Source: an uncultured Oscillospiraceae bacterium
GTDB taxonomy: Bacteria; Bacillota; Clostridia; Oscillospirales; Oscillospiraceae
Direction of reading: 5' to 3'
Assembly: GCA_910587785.1 (NCBI GenBank)
Contig: CAJUOA010000004.1
Span: forward strand, 1-64,000
DNA length: 64,000 nt
Part shown: in pieces, positions 8,816 to 17,541 of the stretch
Position numbering within the stretch: the first letter of the stretch is position 1
How the letters are laid out: every line of letters starts with the position of its first letter
The notes under the pieces: generated by a model
The model's input: only the letters and a program-made list of their open reading frames with translations
What the model was told of the DNA's origin: nothing
Database searches by the model: none
Program-made: the position numbers and the translations under genes

Positions 8816-10105
8816 TCAGTGCAGATGCATCGGCGTCTTGGGGGAATTTTGCTTTCTCGCGTTGGTCTTGCCCTCGATACGGATCTCGCCCGCGGCGATG
8901 AGCGCCCGCTTGGTCAGGGCCGGACCCACCAGCTCGTACACCAGCACGGAGAACAGCACCACATTGCGCACGATCTCCCCGTCGCTGAGCTGCTGGGCGG
9001 TCAGCGCCATGCCCAGCGCCACCCCCGCCTGGGGCAGCAGGGTGATTCCCAAGTATTTGGTGATCTTCTCACTGCACCCGGTCATGGCGCAGCTCCCGAA
9101 CGCGCCCAGGTACTTGCCCAGGGACCGGAAGATGATATATACCACGCCGATGAGCAGTACCAGCGGATTAGACAGGATGCGCAGGTTCAGCTCCGCGCCG
9201 GACAGCACGAAAAACAGCACGAACAGCGGTGCGGTCCAGCTGTCCACACGGCCCATGAGCTCCTCGGAGAAGTCGCAGATGTTGCAGAACACGGTGCCCG
9301 TCATCATGCACACCAGCAGAAGGCTGAAGCCGCAGTGGATGCCGCCGATCTCAAACTCCACCATGGAGAAGCCCACCGTCAGCAGGACGAAGGCGATGGA
9401 GAGGGTCAGACGCTTGCTGCGGGAGAAGAAGTACTTCTCCAGCCGGTAGAGCACCCATCCGGCCACAGCGCCCAGGACCAGGGACAGCACGATCTCGACC
9501 ACCGGCTCCACCAGCACGGTCACAAGGCTGATACTGCCGCTCTCCAGGGCCGTGGCCACGCCGAAGGAGGCGGAGAAGAGCACCAGGCCCACCGCGTCGT
9601 CGATGGCCACCACCAGCAGCAGCAGCTTTGTCAGCGGGCCGTCCGCCTTGTACTGCCGCACCACCATCAGCGTAGCCGCCGGGGCCGTAGCCGCGGCGAT
9701 GGCGCCCAGGGTGATGGCGGAGGACACGGAGATCAGCGTGGGATTGATGAAGTGGAGACCCACCAGGGCGATATCCACCAGCACCGTGGTGGCCACGGCC
9801 TGGAGGATGCCCACGGTGATGGCCTGCCTGCCCATATGCTTGAGCTGGTCCAGGCGGAACTCATTGCCGATGGTGAAGGCGATGAAGCCCAGGGCCACCT
9901 GGCTCATGATATCCAGGGAGGCCACCGCTTCCGCCGTGCCAAAGCCCAGGCCCCCCAGGCCCAGCGCACCGATGCAGTAGGGTCCCAGGAGCAGGCCCGC
10001 CACCAGATAGGCGGTGACCGCGGGCAGGTTCAACTTTTTGGCCAGACGGCTCATCAGCAGGCCGCCGATCAGAGAGGCCGACAGTTGGATCAGAACTTGA
10101 GACAT
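8816..10105 (-). CDS. Cation:proton antiporter (CPA2, Kef/NapA-like)
   Basis: Integral membrane exchanger of 429 residues, hydrophobic throughout, lacking the C-terminal RCK/TrkA domain found in full KefB/KefC. Family features are the N-terminal GGLLMSRLAKKLNLPAVTAYLVAGLLLGP, LGFIAFTIGNEF, and the ion-binding helix with AIDDAVGLVLFS. The ion could be Na+ or K+. The ATG at 10105 is preceded by CGAGGTGC at good spacing; the upstream in-frame ATG at 10126 has no such site. Monocistronic, with its own promoter and terminator. Confidence 0.88.
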   Translation of the reverse strand: MSQVLIQLSASLIGGLLMSRLAKKLNLPAVTAYLVAGLLLGPYCIGALGLGGLGFGTAEAVASLDIMSQVALGFIAFTIGNEFRLDQLKHMGRQAITVGILQAVATTVLVDIALVGLHFINPTLISVSSAITLGAIAAATAPAATLMVVRQYKADGPLTKLLLLVVAIDDAVGLVLFSASFGVATALESGSISLVTVLVEPVVEIVLSLVLGAVAGWVLYRLEKYFFSRSKRLTLSIAFVLLTVGFSMVEFEIGGIHCGFSLLLVCMMTGTVFCNICDFSEELMGRVDSWTAPLFVLFFVLSGAELNLRILSNPLVLLIGVVYIIFRSLGKYLGAFGSCAMTGCSEKITKYLGITLLPQAGVALGMALTAQQLSDGEIVRNVVLFSVLVYELVGPALTKRALIAAGEIRIEGKTNARKQNSPKTPMHLH

Positions 10106-10174
10106 CAGAAAAGCACCTCGATTCATGGGATTCAGGATAGGTCTGCGGGAGCGCCCGCAATTTCATACTGAAAA

Positions 10175-10203
10175 ACTATAGCACGCTCCGCCCCAAACCG
10201 CAA
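10175..10203 (-). promoter_or_regulatory. Sigma-A promoter of the antiporter gene
   Basis: Minus strand TTGCGG, 17-bp spacer, TATAGT, 70 bp before the chosen start. Confidence 0.75.
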
Positions 10204-10245
10204 GGAGGTTTTCCTGAAATCTTAGACAAAAAGCGCGCAAAAGAA

Positions 10246-10275
10246 AGCCCCGGCAGCCGTCATGCTGCCGGGGCT
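10246..10275 (-). terminator. Terminator of the ackA-methyltransferase-SDR operon
   Basis: Perfect 12-bp stem AGCCCCGGCAGC / GCTGCCGGGGCT with 6-nt loop, followed on the minus strand by TTCTTTTGC. It is about 130 bp past the SDR stop; the gap holds two small hairpins (10317-10334, CCAGGGGC/GCCCCTGG, and a CCACCTTT/AAGGTGG stem) of the lineage hairpin family. Confidence 0.8.
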
Positions 10276-10406
10276 GACTGTTGGACGAATGAGTGCTGGG
10301 CTCTGCACTGCACCCACCAGGGGCCTTGCCCCTGGACCCCACCACCTTTGAAAAGGTGGACGAAACTTTTATCCTGCGCTTCGCGCCTTGTCCTGAAATG
10401 CCTGCC

Positions 10407-11150
10407 TTATGCCCGCGCCTGCCCGTCTACATGGATCACCTGCCCGGTGATATAGGACGCGGCGGGGCTCGCCAGGTACAGGAACGCGTTGGCGATATCC
10501 TCCGGCTCGCCGATGCGGCGGAGGGGGATCTGGCCGATCAGGGGCTCGATGACCTCCTTGGGCACGGCCTGCATCATATCGGTGTTGGTGATGCCGGGGG
10601 CCACCGCGTTGACCCGGATGCCCTTGGGGCCCAGCTCCCGGGCCAGGGAGAGGGTCATGCCGTTGACGGCGAACTTGCTGGTGGGGTAGGCCACGCCGGA
10701 GGGCTGGCCGTACTTGCTGACCATACTGCTGGTGTTGATGATACAGCCGTCCCCCTGAGCGGCCATGATGTCGTAGACCGCCCGGATGCAGTAGAACACC
10801 GCGTCCACGTTCAGGGCCATGACCTTGTGGAAGAGCTCCGGGGTGTAGCTGGCCAGGGGCTCGGAGGAGCTCATTCCGGCGTTGTTGACCAGGATGTCGA
10901 TGCGCCCGTGGCGCTCCGCCACGCCCTGGAAGGCGGCGCGGATGGACTCGTAGTCCCGGAGGTCCGGGGCGATGCCCTCCACGGACCAGCCGGGATGGGC
11001 GGCCTTGATCTCGGCCACGGCCTTGTCCGCCGTCTCCTGCCGGGAGCCGCACAGGACCACGGCGGCATGGTTTTTCAGGTACTTTTCAACGATGGCGCGG
11101 CCGATGCCGCGGGTGCCGCCGGTGACGACGGCGATCTTGCCTTTCAGCAT
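10407..11150 (-). CDS. SDR family oxidoreductase (FabG-like)
   Basis: Cytoplasmic NAD(P)-dependent short-chain dehydrogenase, 247 residues. The Rossmann motif TGGTRGIG is at residues 9-16, NNAG near 90, and the catalytic Ser-Tyr-Lys triad is visible as NTSSMVSKYG followed by YPTSK. The substrate is unknown; FabG-type 3-oxoacyl reduction or sugar alcohol oxidation are both possible. I placed the start at the second ATG, which has AAAGGAGAG 10 bases upstream; the first ATG (11174) lacks a site. Last gene of an operon behind ackA and a methyltransferase. Confidence 0.88.
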   Translation of the reverse strand: MLKGKIAVVTGGTRGIGRAIVEKYLKNHAAVVLCGSRQETADKAVAEIKAAHPGWSVEGIAPDLRDYESIRAAFQGVAERHGRIDILVNNAGMSSSEPLASYTPELFHKVMALNVDAVFYCIRAVYDIMAAQGDGCIINTSSMVSKYGQPSGVAYPTSKFAVNGMTLSLARELGPKGIRVNAVAPGITNTDMMQAVPKEVIEPLIGQIPLRRIGEPEDIANAFLYLASPAASYITGQVIHVDGQARA

Positions 11151-11193
11151 TGTGTATACGCTCTCCTTTTTCATTGCGTTGGGAAACCGGGGC

Positions 11194-11973
11194 TCACCCC
11201 TTCCGCGCCCACAGGATGGCGCGGCTGGTGTCCTCGCCGATGGGGCGGCGGTCGTAGTCCCCCCACTCCCCCTCCAGGGTCAGACCCGCCCGGCCCAGCC
11301 AGGTGTGGAGCAGGTCCAGGGTGGCGAAGTGCTTGTAAGAGGGGATGTCCTGGACCGCCACCCGCCCGTCGGGCAGGTCCAGCTCCAGGCGGCGGGTGAA
11401 GCGGAGGATGCGGGTCCGCTGGTCGTAGCTGCTGTCCAGCAGGGTCATCCGGCCCCCCTGTCCGCTGCTGTCCATGCCCTCCCAGATGACCCGGGGGCCG
11501 CTGTCCGCGAAGCGCCGCTCCGGGTGGAGGGTGTAGTCGTAGTCGATGAACACATGCCCCCCTGGGCGGAGGGCAGCGGCGGCCTTGTCGATGAGGAGCC
11601 GCTGGGCGGCGGGATAGCTCATGGTGTCGGAGACGATGTTGAACAGCAGGTTCGCCGCCAGCAGGACCACGTCGAACCCGCCGCCCCAGATGTCCCGGAC
11701 AGCGTCCGCCTGGCGGACCTTAAAGCCTCCGGTGTCCCCGGCCCGGAGGGGGATGCGCTCCAGCATGGCAGGGTCGAAGTCGAAGCCCTCCGCGGTGTGT
11801 CCCGCCCGGGCCAGGGGCACCAGGAACCGTCCGCTGCCGCAGGCCACGTCCAGCACCCGCCGGGGCCGCAGGCCGATGAGGTAGAGGGCGAAGTCCACGT
11901 CCTCGGCACCCGTCTCGTCCCGGTCGTACATCTCGGCGGCCCACTTGGAAAATAGTTGGTCTTCGTTATACAA
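11194..11973 (-). CDS. Class I SAM-dependent methyltransferase
   Basis: Rossmann-fold methyltransferase of 259 residues with motif I VLDVACGSGRFLVPLA near residue 40, acidic motif II GFDFDPAML and motif IV region FDVVLLAANLLFNI. The C-terminal half contains beta-strand segments seen in small-molecule methyltransferases; substrate unknown. It begins 44 bp after ackA and ends 43 bp before the SDR gene, so it is in the ackA operon. AAGGAGAACACC is its ribosome binding site. Confidence 0.85.
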   Translation of the reverse strand: MYNEDQLFSKWAAEMYDRDETGAEDVDFALYLIGLRPRRVLDVACGSGRFLVPLARAGHTAEGFDFDPAMLERIPLRAGDTGGFKVRQADAVRDIWGGGFDVVLLAANLLFNIVSDTMSYPAAQRLLIDKAAAALRPGGHVFIDYDYTLHPERRFADSGPRVIWEGMDSSGQGGRMTLLDSSYDQRTRILRFTRRLELDLPDGRVAVQDIPSYKHFATLDLLHTWLGRAGLTLEGEWGDYDRRPIGEDTSRAILWARKG

Positions 11974-12017
11974 GGTGTTCTCCTTTCACGGGGCGGCGCC
12001 CCGGCGGAGAGAAGGAC

Positions 12018-13205
12018 TTATTTGCAGAGCGCGGCGGTGTCCATGGCGATCATGAGCTCCTCGTTGGTGGGGATGACGAAGATCTTCACCTTGGAACCGG
12101 CGGCGGAGACGTCGGTCTCCTTGCCGCGGACCTTGTTCTTCTCCGTGTCCATCTTCACACCCATGTACTCCAGGCCCTGGCAGATCTGCTCACGCAGCTC
12201 CATGGAGTTCTCGCCGATGCCGGCGGTGAAGACGATGGCGTCCACGCCGCCCATGGCGCTGGCGTAGGCGCCGATGAACTTGCGGACCTCGTAGATGAAC
12301 TTGTCCAGGGCAAGCTGGGCGCGCTCGTTGCCCTTGGCGGCGGCGTCGTCCAGGTCGCGGAAGTCGGAGCTCACGCCGGAGATGCCCAGCACACCGCTCT
12401 TCTTGTTGAGGATGCCCAGCATCTCCTTGATGTCATAGCCGTAGCGGCCCATGAGGTACTCCAGGATGGTGGCGTCCACATCGCCGGAACGGGTGCCCAT
12501 GGGGAAGCCGGCGAGGGGCCCGAGGCCCATGGAGGTGTCCATGCACTTGCCGTCCACCACGGCGGAGAGGCTGGAGCCGTTGCCCAGGTGGCAGCAGATG
12601 ACCCTGCTGTGCTCGGGATTGCCCAGCATGTCGATGGCGCGGGCGGAGACGTAGCGGTGGCTGGTGCCGTGGAAGCCGTAGCGGCGCACGTCGTCCTTCT
12701 CGTAGTATTCGTAGGGGATGGCGTAGATATACGCCTTGGGGGGCATGGTCATATGGAAAGCGGTATCGAAGACAGCCACCTGGGGGGTCTTGGGCATGAT
12801 GGCCTGGCAGGCGCGGATGCCCATCAGGTTGGCGGGGTTGTGGAGGGGGCCCAGGGGGATGCACTTCTCAATGGCCGCGATGCACGCGTCGTCGATGATG
12901 CAGCTCTCCGTGAAGGCCATGCCCCCGTGGAGCACCCGGTGGCCGACGGCAGCGATCTCGTCGGTGGAGGCGATGACGCCCTTGACCGGGTCCACCATGA
13001 TGTCCAGCACGGCTTGGATGGCCTCGGAGTGGGTGGGCATGGGGATGTCCTGCTTGACGTCCTCGCGGCCGGGGACCTTGTGGGTCAGACGGCCGTCGAT
13101 GCCGATGCGCTCGCACAGGCCCTTGGCGAAGACCTCGCCGCCCTCAGACTCCATAAACTGGTACTTCAGGGAGGAGCTGCCTGCGTTGATGATCAGAATT
13201 TTCAT
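12018..13205 (-). CDS. ackA: Acetate kinase
   Basis: Converts acetyl phosphate and ADP to acetate and ATP, the energy-yielding end of mixed-acid fermentation. The 395-residue protein shows signature 1 ILIINAGSSSLKYQFM at the N-terminus, signature 2 VGHRVLHGGMAF near residue 85, GFHGTSHRYV near 175, CHLGNGSS and the C-terminal FTAGIGENS. The phosphotransacetylase gene pta is not next to it. AAGGAGAG lies upstream of the ATG; the promoter at 13310-13338 leaves a roughly 100-nt AT-rich leader. Confidence 0.96.
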   Translation of the reverse strand: MKILIINAGSSSLKYQFMESEGGEVFAKGLCERIGIDGRLTHKVPGREDVKQDIPMPTHSEAIQAVLDIMVDPVKGVIASTDEIAAVGHRVLHGGMAFTESCIIDDACIAAIEKCIPLGPLHNPANLMGIRACQAIMPKTPQVAVFDTAFHMTMPPKAYIYAIPYEYYEKDDVRRYGFHGTSHRYVSARAIDMLGNPEHSRVICCHLGNGSSLSAVVDGKCMDTSMGLGPLAGFPMGTRSGDVDATILEYLMGRYGYDIKEMLGILNKKSGVLGISGVSSDFRDLDDAAAKGNERAQLALDKFIYEVRKFIGAYASAMGGVDAIVFTAGIGENSMELREQICQGLEYMGVKMDTEKNKVRGKETDVSAAGSKVKIFVIPTNEELMIAMDTAALCK

Positions 13206-13309
13206 GGTTTTCTCTCCTTGTCGGTCTGATTGTTATTGTTTTGTTAATTTTTGTTTCCAACCTGTATCTTGCAATCCGGGCTGGAGACAGTTAAAATAGA
13301 CCCTATCAT

Positions 13310-13338
13310 ATTGTAGACTATTTTTGCCGGTTAGACAA
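13310..13338 (-). promoter_or_regulatory. Sigma-A promoter of ackA
   Basis: Minus strand TTGTCT, 17-bp spacer, TACAAT. It lies in the 200-bp divergent intergenic region shared with tmcAL. Confidence 0.72.
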
Positions 13339-13405
13339 CCATTTTTTTGGGGTTTTTCCTAAAAATTTTGGATGGAGACCGGCCGTTGCCGCAGGGAGGA
13401 CGTTC

Positions 13406-14605
13406 ATGACCGCTGTAGGGATCATCGCTGAGTATAACCCGTTCCACCGGGGCCACGCGTGGCAGATCGGGGAGGTCCGCCGCCGTCTGGGGGCGGATAC
13501 GGCGGTGGCGGCCTGCATGAGCGGGAATTTTGTACAGCGGGGGGACTTTGCCCTGCTGGAAAAGCACGCGCGGGCGGAGGCGGCGCTCTCAGGCGGCGCG
13601 GACCTGGTGCTGGAGCTGCCCACGCCCTGGGCCTGCGCTCCGGCGGAGCGGTTCGCCCAGGGGGGCGTGGCGGTGCTGGAGGCCGCGGGGGTGGTGACGC
13701 ACCTGGCCTTTGGCTGCGAGTGCGGGGACCTGGAGCCTCTGGAGCGGATCGTGGCGTGTCTGGATACGCCGGCGTATCACGCCGGCCTGCGGCGGTTCCT
13801 GGACGGGGGCATGACCTTTGCCGCCGCGCGGCAGGGGGCCGTCCGGGGCCTGACAGACCGGGAGACGGCGGAGTGTCTCTCCCGGCCCAACAACACGCTG
13901 GCGGTGGAGTACCTGCGGGCGCTGAAGAAGCAGGGGAGCGCCATAGAGCCGCTGGCCCTGCCCAGAGTTGGAGCGGCCCATGACAGCGGGGAGCTGGGGG
14001 ACTTTTCCTCCGCCTCCGCCATCCGGGAGCGGGTCCTGGCGGGGGAATCCTGGCGGGAGCTTGTGCCGGAGGGCACTGCCCATGTCCTGGAGCGGGAGAT
14101 GGGCGCGGGCCGGGCCCCGGTGAGCGCCGCCAGCTGCGAACGGGCCATCCTGGCGCGCCTGCGGCAAATGGGGAAGGAGGACTTCCGGCCCTACGACGGA
14201 GGGAATGAGGGGCTGTACCGCCGGTTCTATCAGGCGGTGCAGTCCGAGACGGCGCTGGAGGACGTCCTGGCGGCGGCTAAGACGAAGCGCTATCCTCTGG
14301 CCCGCCTGCGGCGGATGCTGGTCTTGAGCGCGTTGGGTGTCCGGACGCCGGGGCCTGGGGAGATGCCGCCCTATCTGCGGGTGCTGGGGGCCAACGGGAG
14401 AGGCCGGGGGCTTCTGCGGGAGATGGTGGAGCGGGCGGTCCTGCCCGTTCTGACGAAGCCGGGGAGCGTCCGCAGGCTGGGGGAGCGGGCTCAGGAGGTC
14501 TTTGACCTGGAGAGCCGGTGTACGGACTTCTATGTCCTGGCGTTTCCGGAGCTGGCGCAGGCAGGACCGGGGCAGGAGTTTGCCATTGGACCTGTGATGA
14601 GATAA
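13406..14605 (+). CDS. tmcAL: tRNA(Met) cytidine acetate ligase
   Basis: Makes N4-acetylcytidine at the wobble base of elongator tRNA-Met using acetate and ATP through an acetyl-adenylate (established for Bacillus TmcAL/YlbM). The 399-residue protein starts GIIAEYNPFHRGHAWQI, with the HxGH nucleotidyltransferase motif, continues with CMSGNFVQRGDFALLEKHAR, LPTPWACAPAERFA and SSASAIRERV, all typical of the family. CAGGGAGGACGTTC precedes the ATG. It is divergent from ackA, whose product is the enzyme's substrate source. Confidence 0.93.
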   Translation: MTAVGIIAEYNPFHRGHAWQIGEVRRRLGADTAVAACMSGNFVQRGDFALLEKHARAEAALSGGADLVLELPTPWACAPAERFAQGGVAVLEAAGVVTHLAFGCECGDLEPLERIVACLDTPAYHAGLRRFLDGGMTFAAARQGAVRGLTDRETAECLSRPNNTLAVEYLRALKKQGSAIEPLALPRVGAAHDSGELGDFSSASAIRERVLAGESWRELVPEGTAHVLEREMGAGRAPVSAASCERAILARLRQMGKEDFRPYDGGNEGLYRRFYQAVQSETALEDVLAAAKTKRYPLARLRRMLVLSALGVRTPGPGEMPPYLRVLGANGRGRGLLREMVERAVLPVLTKPGSVRRLGERAQEVFDLESRCTDFYVLAFPELAQAGPGQEFAIGPVMR

Positions 14606-14626
14606 AAGCACGGTAAGGAGAACTGT

Positions 14627-15478
14627 ATGAGACATTTTGCCGCAGCCTTTTTAGCGCTGTGTTTCTGCCTGCTGGCGGCGTGCGCAGGGATGGAGGGGGG
14701 CAGGCCGGCAGTTCCGGTCCAGCCGGAGACGCCGCCTCCGGAGACGCCGCCGGTGGAGCCGGAGTACCAATTGGATGCCGCCACGGCGGAGAATACTTTT
14801 ACTGCCGAAGACGGCACGGAGGTGGCGCACTATACATATACGCTGTTGACTCTGGCGGTGGTCAATGGGGAGGAGCTGCCCCAGGAGATTGCGGAGGCGG
14901 TTGAGCGGAATGTGGATCTTTTTAATGAGACGATGGCCGTGCTGATGGAGAAGTCTTCGGAGACGGGGCGCATCATGGGGGAGGACGCGCTGTCCGGGTA
15001 TACAGTTTGGGATAGAAACAGTATTTATTACTATGATGAGACCTCCGCCCGCGGGGAATTGCTGGGGGAGATCGTCAGCGTCCGGCTGGATAACCAGTGT
15101 TTTACCGGCGGGGCTCATCCGAACCGGTATGTGTCCAGTTTCCTGTTTGACCTGCGGGCGGGGCAGTTTATCAATCCGATCCAGATCGCTGATACGCCGG
15201 AGGCTTTTCGGACGGGGGCGGCGGCGGTCCTGCTGGAGAAATTGGAGGAGCGGGGGGACATTTTGGGCAGCTGCTGGCCGGAGTATGCGGAGATCATCTC
15301 CCGGTGGAACGAGGGGACGGTCCTCTTTGATGAGGAGGGGATGCTGGTGGTGTTTTCGCCCTATGAGCTGGGGCCGTACTCTATGGGGGAGGTGGAGCTG
15401 CGGGTCACGTATGAGGAGCTGGCTTCCCTGGTTGGAGAGGAAGGGCTTCGGAGATTAGGGGTTCGGGAGGGCGGTTGA
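14627..15478 (+). CDS. RsiV-like lipoprotein (DUF4163/DUF3298)
   Basis: Exported lipoprotein of 283 residues: a short signal sequence ends in the lipobox LLAAC at residues 15-19, followed by a Pro/Glu-rich linker with PVQPETPPPETPP. The folded part resembles the extracellular domain of anti-sigma factor RsiV: an N-terminal DUF4163 region (YQLDAATAENTF... GGAHPNRYVSSFLFDL) and a C-terminal DUF3298 region (VVFSPYELGPYSMGEVELRVTY). RsiV itself binds lysozyme; this protein lacks the cytoplasmic and membrane parts, so it is not an anti-sigma factor. Starts 21 bp after tmcAL with AAGGAG. Confidence 0.8.
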   Translation: MRHFAAAFLALCFCLLAACAGMEGGRPAVPVQPETPPPETPPVEPEYQLDAATAENTFTAEDGTEVAHYTYTLLTLAVVNGEELPQEIAEAVERNVDLFNETMAVLMEKSSETGRIMGEDALSGYTVWDRNSIYYYDETSARGELLGEIVSVRLDNQCFTGGAHPNRYVSSFLFDLRAGQFINPIQIADTPEAFRTGAAAVLLEKLEERGDILGSCWPEYAEIISRWNEGTVLFDEEGMLVVFSPYELGPYSMGEVELRVTYEELASLVGEEGLRRLGVREGG

Positions 15479-15936
15479 GGGACGGGACGCCGCGCTCTGC
15501 GAAGGGATGGGCAGTACCGCCCGCACCGTGCCGGTGGCCCGGTAGTATCGAAATAGAAGCGTGCTTCAGGAGGCGAACCCAACGAAGAAGGCCAAAGGGC
15601 AGGGGAGTGGTTCCAGTGATTCGACTGGCATCGGCCCAGGGCAGGAATTGGGAAAAACCAGACAAACAGGTCGTAGCGTAAAATAAAAAACCCCCGTGGG
15701 AATGAGGGGGTCCGGACCGTAGGTCCGGCGCGCTTTTGGTGACTTTTCCCGCGGGGGAAAAGTCACCGGGGTCCGGGGCGAGGAGCCCCGGGGCTGCATG
15801 TCAGCACCCACTACCCCCAGGAGGAAAAAGGAGGGTCCAGGGGCACAGCCCCTGAACCCTGGATTCGCAGGAGAATAAAAAAGAAGGGACCCCGGAGAAA
15901 TCAAAAAAGCGGCGAAAAGCCGCTTTTTTGGTTATG
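15479..15936. other. Gene-free, hairpin-rich intergenic region
   Basis: 458 bp with no credible gene. The first ~200 bp are GC-rich and may fold (for example CCAGT/ACTGG near 15613), but match no RNA family I know. 15691-15860 is a row of hairpins: CCCCC/GGGGG (15691-15710), CCGGACC/GGTCCGG (15712-15728), a perfect 13-bp GGTGACTTTTCCC stem (15738-15767), then GGTCCGGGGC- and GGTCCAGGGGC-type stems. Small open frames here lack ribosome binding sites. Confidence 0.7.
15903..15929. terminator. Terminator of rpmB (bidirectional)
   Basis: AAAAAAGCGGC and GCCGCTTTTTT form a perfect 11-bp stem with a 5-nt loop, so either strand ends in a T6 tract. It is 7 bp beyond the rpmB stop codon. Confidence 0.9.
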
Positions 15937-16125
15937 TCAGACAGCTCTGGTGACTTTACCGGAACGCAGACACCGGGTACAAACATAAACATGGCGGGGA
16001 GTACCGTCGATGATCGCCTTGACGCGCTTGACGTTGGGCTTCCATGCGCGGTTGGAGCGTCTGTGGGAGTGAGAGACCTTGATGCCAAAGGTAACACCCT
16101 TGTCACAGAATTGACATTTAGCCAT
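15937..16125 (-). CDS. rpmB: 50S ribosomal protein L28
   Basis: Large-subunit ribosomal protein of 62 residues. It is the zinc-binding (C+) form: CQFC at residues 4-7 and CTRC near the C-terminus supply four ligands. Typical L28 sequence follows, GVTFGIKVSHSHRRSNRAWKPNVKRV. The start is the ATG at 16125, preceded by AAGGAGGTGC; the longer frame upstream is not translated from any good site. Monocistronic, divergent from hprK. Cysteine-form L28 is usually replaced by a C- paralogue under zinc limitation in some bacteria; none is seen here. Confidence 0.97.
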   Translation of the reverse strand: MAKCQFCDKGVTFGIKVSHSHRRSNRAWKPNVKRVKAIIDGTPRHVYVCTRCLRSGKVTRAV

Positions 16126-16182
16126 CCGTTGCACCTCCTTGCTGTTCAAAGATTCAAATGGGCACAAAAAGCACCGCAGACT

Positions 16183-16211
16183 ATGATAGCAGAGTTTGAC
16201 ACAAAATGCAA
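16183..16211 (-). promoter_or_regulatory. Sigma-A promoter of rpmB
   Basis: Minus strand TTGCAT, 17-bp spacer, TATCAT, 58 bp before the ATG. Confidence 0.7.
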
Positions 16212-16247
16212 GCACAAAATTAAAAATTCAGAAAACTTTTTGCGCTC

Positions 16248-16276
16248 TTGCCAAGCGGCTCCTTTTATACTATAAT
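16248..16276 (+). promoter_or_regulatory. Sigma-A promoter of hprK
   Basis: TTGCCA, 17-bp spacer, TATAAT, 53 bp before the hprK start. It probably drives hprK and the downstream cell-wall/carbon-control genes. Confidence 0.82.
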
Positions 16277-16328
16277 AATCCGAAAGAAACGGCGGGGCGG
16301 GAAGCCCGCCGCAAGGAGGGACGTTGGG

Positions 16329-17267
16329 ATGAAAAAAGACGAAATGACCGGCGGCATCAAGGTCGCGGAGCTGGTGGAGAAGCTGGGGCTCGCGGTGGTG
16401 AACCGGGGGGCGGATTTTGAGACCGCCCTGGTGGGGATCAAGGACGTGAACCGGCCCGGGCTCCAGCTGGTGGGATTTTTCGACTATTTTGACGAGCGGC
16501 GCCTGCAGGTCATCGGCATGGCGGAGACCAAGATGCTGGAGAAGATCACGCCGGAGCAGCGGCAGGAGGGCTTTGCGCGGCTCTTCTCCTACAATATCCC
16601 CGCCCTGGTGGTGAGCCGGGACCTGGATATCTTCCCGGAGTGTCTGGCCATGGCCCGGAAGAACCAGCGCACGCTCCTGCACACGGCGGACACTACCGTG
16701 GATTTCACGACGAAGGTCATCGAGCTCCTCACCCGGGAGACCGCGCCCACCATCACCCGCCACGGCGGACTGCTGGACATCTACGGCGAGGGGGTGCTCA
16801 TCACCGGCGACAGCGGCGTGGGCAAGAGCGAGACGGCCATCGAGCTCATCAAGCGAGGCCACCGCCTTGTGGCGGATGACGCTGTGGAGCTGCGCCGGGT
16901 GACCGACAAGCTCTACGGCAAGGCTCCGGAGCTCATCCGGCACTACATGGAGCTGCGGGGCATCGGCGTCATCGACGTCCAGCAGCTGCTGGGCACGAGC
17001 GCCGTCAAGCTGGAGAGCCAAGTGGACCTGGTGGTCCACCTGGAGCGCTGGCGGGAGGATAAGTTCTACGACCGCTTCGGCCTGGACGAGGAGAAAGTCA
17101 ATATCCTGGGGCTGGAGGTGCCCATCGTCACCATCCCGGTCCAGCCCGGACGGAACCTGGCCACGATCGTGGAGGTGGCCGCCGTCAACAACCGCAACAA
17201 GAAATACGGCTTCAACGCCGCCAAGCAGCTGGCGGACGAGCTGGAGCGCCACGCCATGGAGGGATAG
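16329..17267 (+). CDS. hprK: HPr kinase/phosphorylase
   Basis: Bifunctional enzyme that phosphorylates and dephosphorylates Ser46 of HPr, the master switch of carbon catabolite control in Firmicutes. The 312-residue protein has the N-terminal MurF-like domain (KVAELVEKLGLAVV...) and the C-terminal kinase with P-loop GDSGVGKSETAIEL near residue 155 and the family signature ELRGIGVIDVQ near 205. The ATG at 16329 has AAGGAGGGACG upstream. HPr and PTS genes are outside the window; glucokinase is the next intact gene. Confidence 0.95.
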   Translation: MKKDEMTGGIKVAELVEKLGLAVVNRGADFETALVGIKDVNRPGLQLVGFFDYFDERRLQVIGMAETKMLEKITPEQRQEGFARLFSYNIPALVVSRDLDIFPECLAMARKNQRTLLHTADTTVDFTTKVIELLTRETAPTITRHGGLLDIYGEGVLITGDSGVGKSETAIELIKRGHRLVADDAVELRRVTDKLYGKAPELIRHYMELRGIGVIDVQQLLGTSAVKLESQVDLVVHLERWREDKFYDRFGLDEEKVNILGLEVPIVTIPVQPGRNLATIVEVAAVNNRNKKYGFNAAKQLADELERHAMEG

Positions 17268-17541
17268 GGCGGTATGGACAGGGAACCTTCGCGGCAGCTC
17301 CGAGAAGTACTGCCGGAAACTGTGCATCACCCCCGGCCTGGGAGTTCGCCGATACACAGTTCTTCACAGCTTTGGAAATAACGGTGGAGGAGCTTGTCAG
17401 GTGCTTCCTCTTTGAGTTCGGGGAGGACCGGACGCTGCGACCGGGAGGAGAGCTTCAACGAGCTGTACGACGGGCTGAAGAATATCGAATGATTTGTCCG
17501 GCGCATTTCATAGAATCGACTGTTGGGAGGAACAATCAATC
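17268..17541 (+). pseudogene. Possible degraded regulator fragment
   Basis: The 274 bp between hprK and the glucokinase gene show short protein-like stretches in shifting frames: FTALEITVEELVRCF in one frame and SFNELYDGLKNIE ending in a stop in another. They look like the end of an XRE-type helix-turn-helix regulator after a frameshift, but the match is loose and there is no complete helix-turn-helix. No good start or ribosome binding site precedes it. Confidence 0.3.

Noticed and set aside
15691..15860. Row of hairpins, considered as CRISPR or attachment array
   Set aside because: Each stem has a different sequence and there is no constant repeat.
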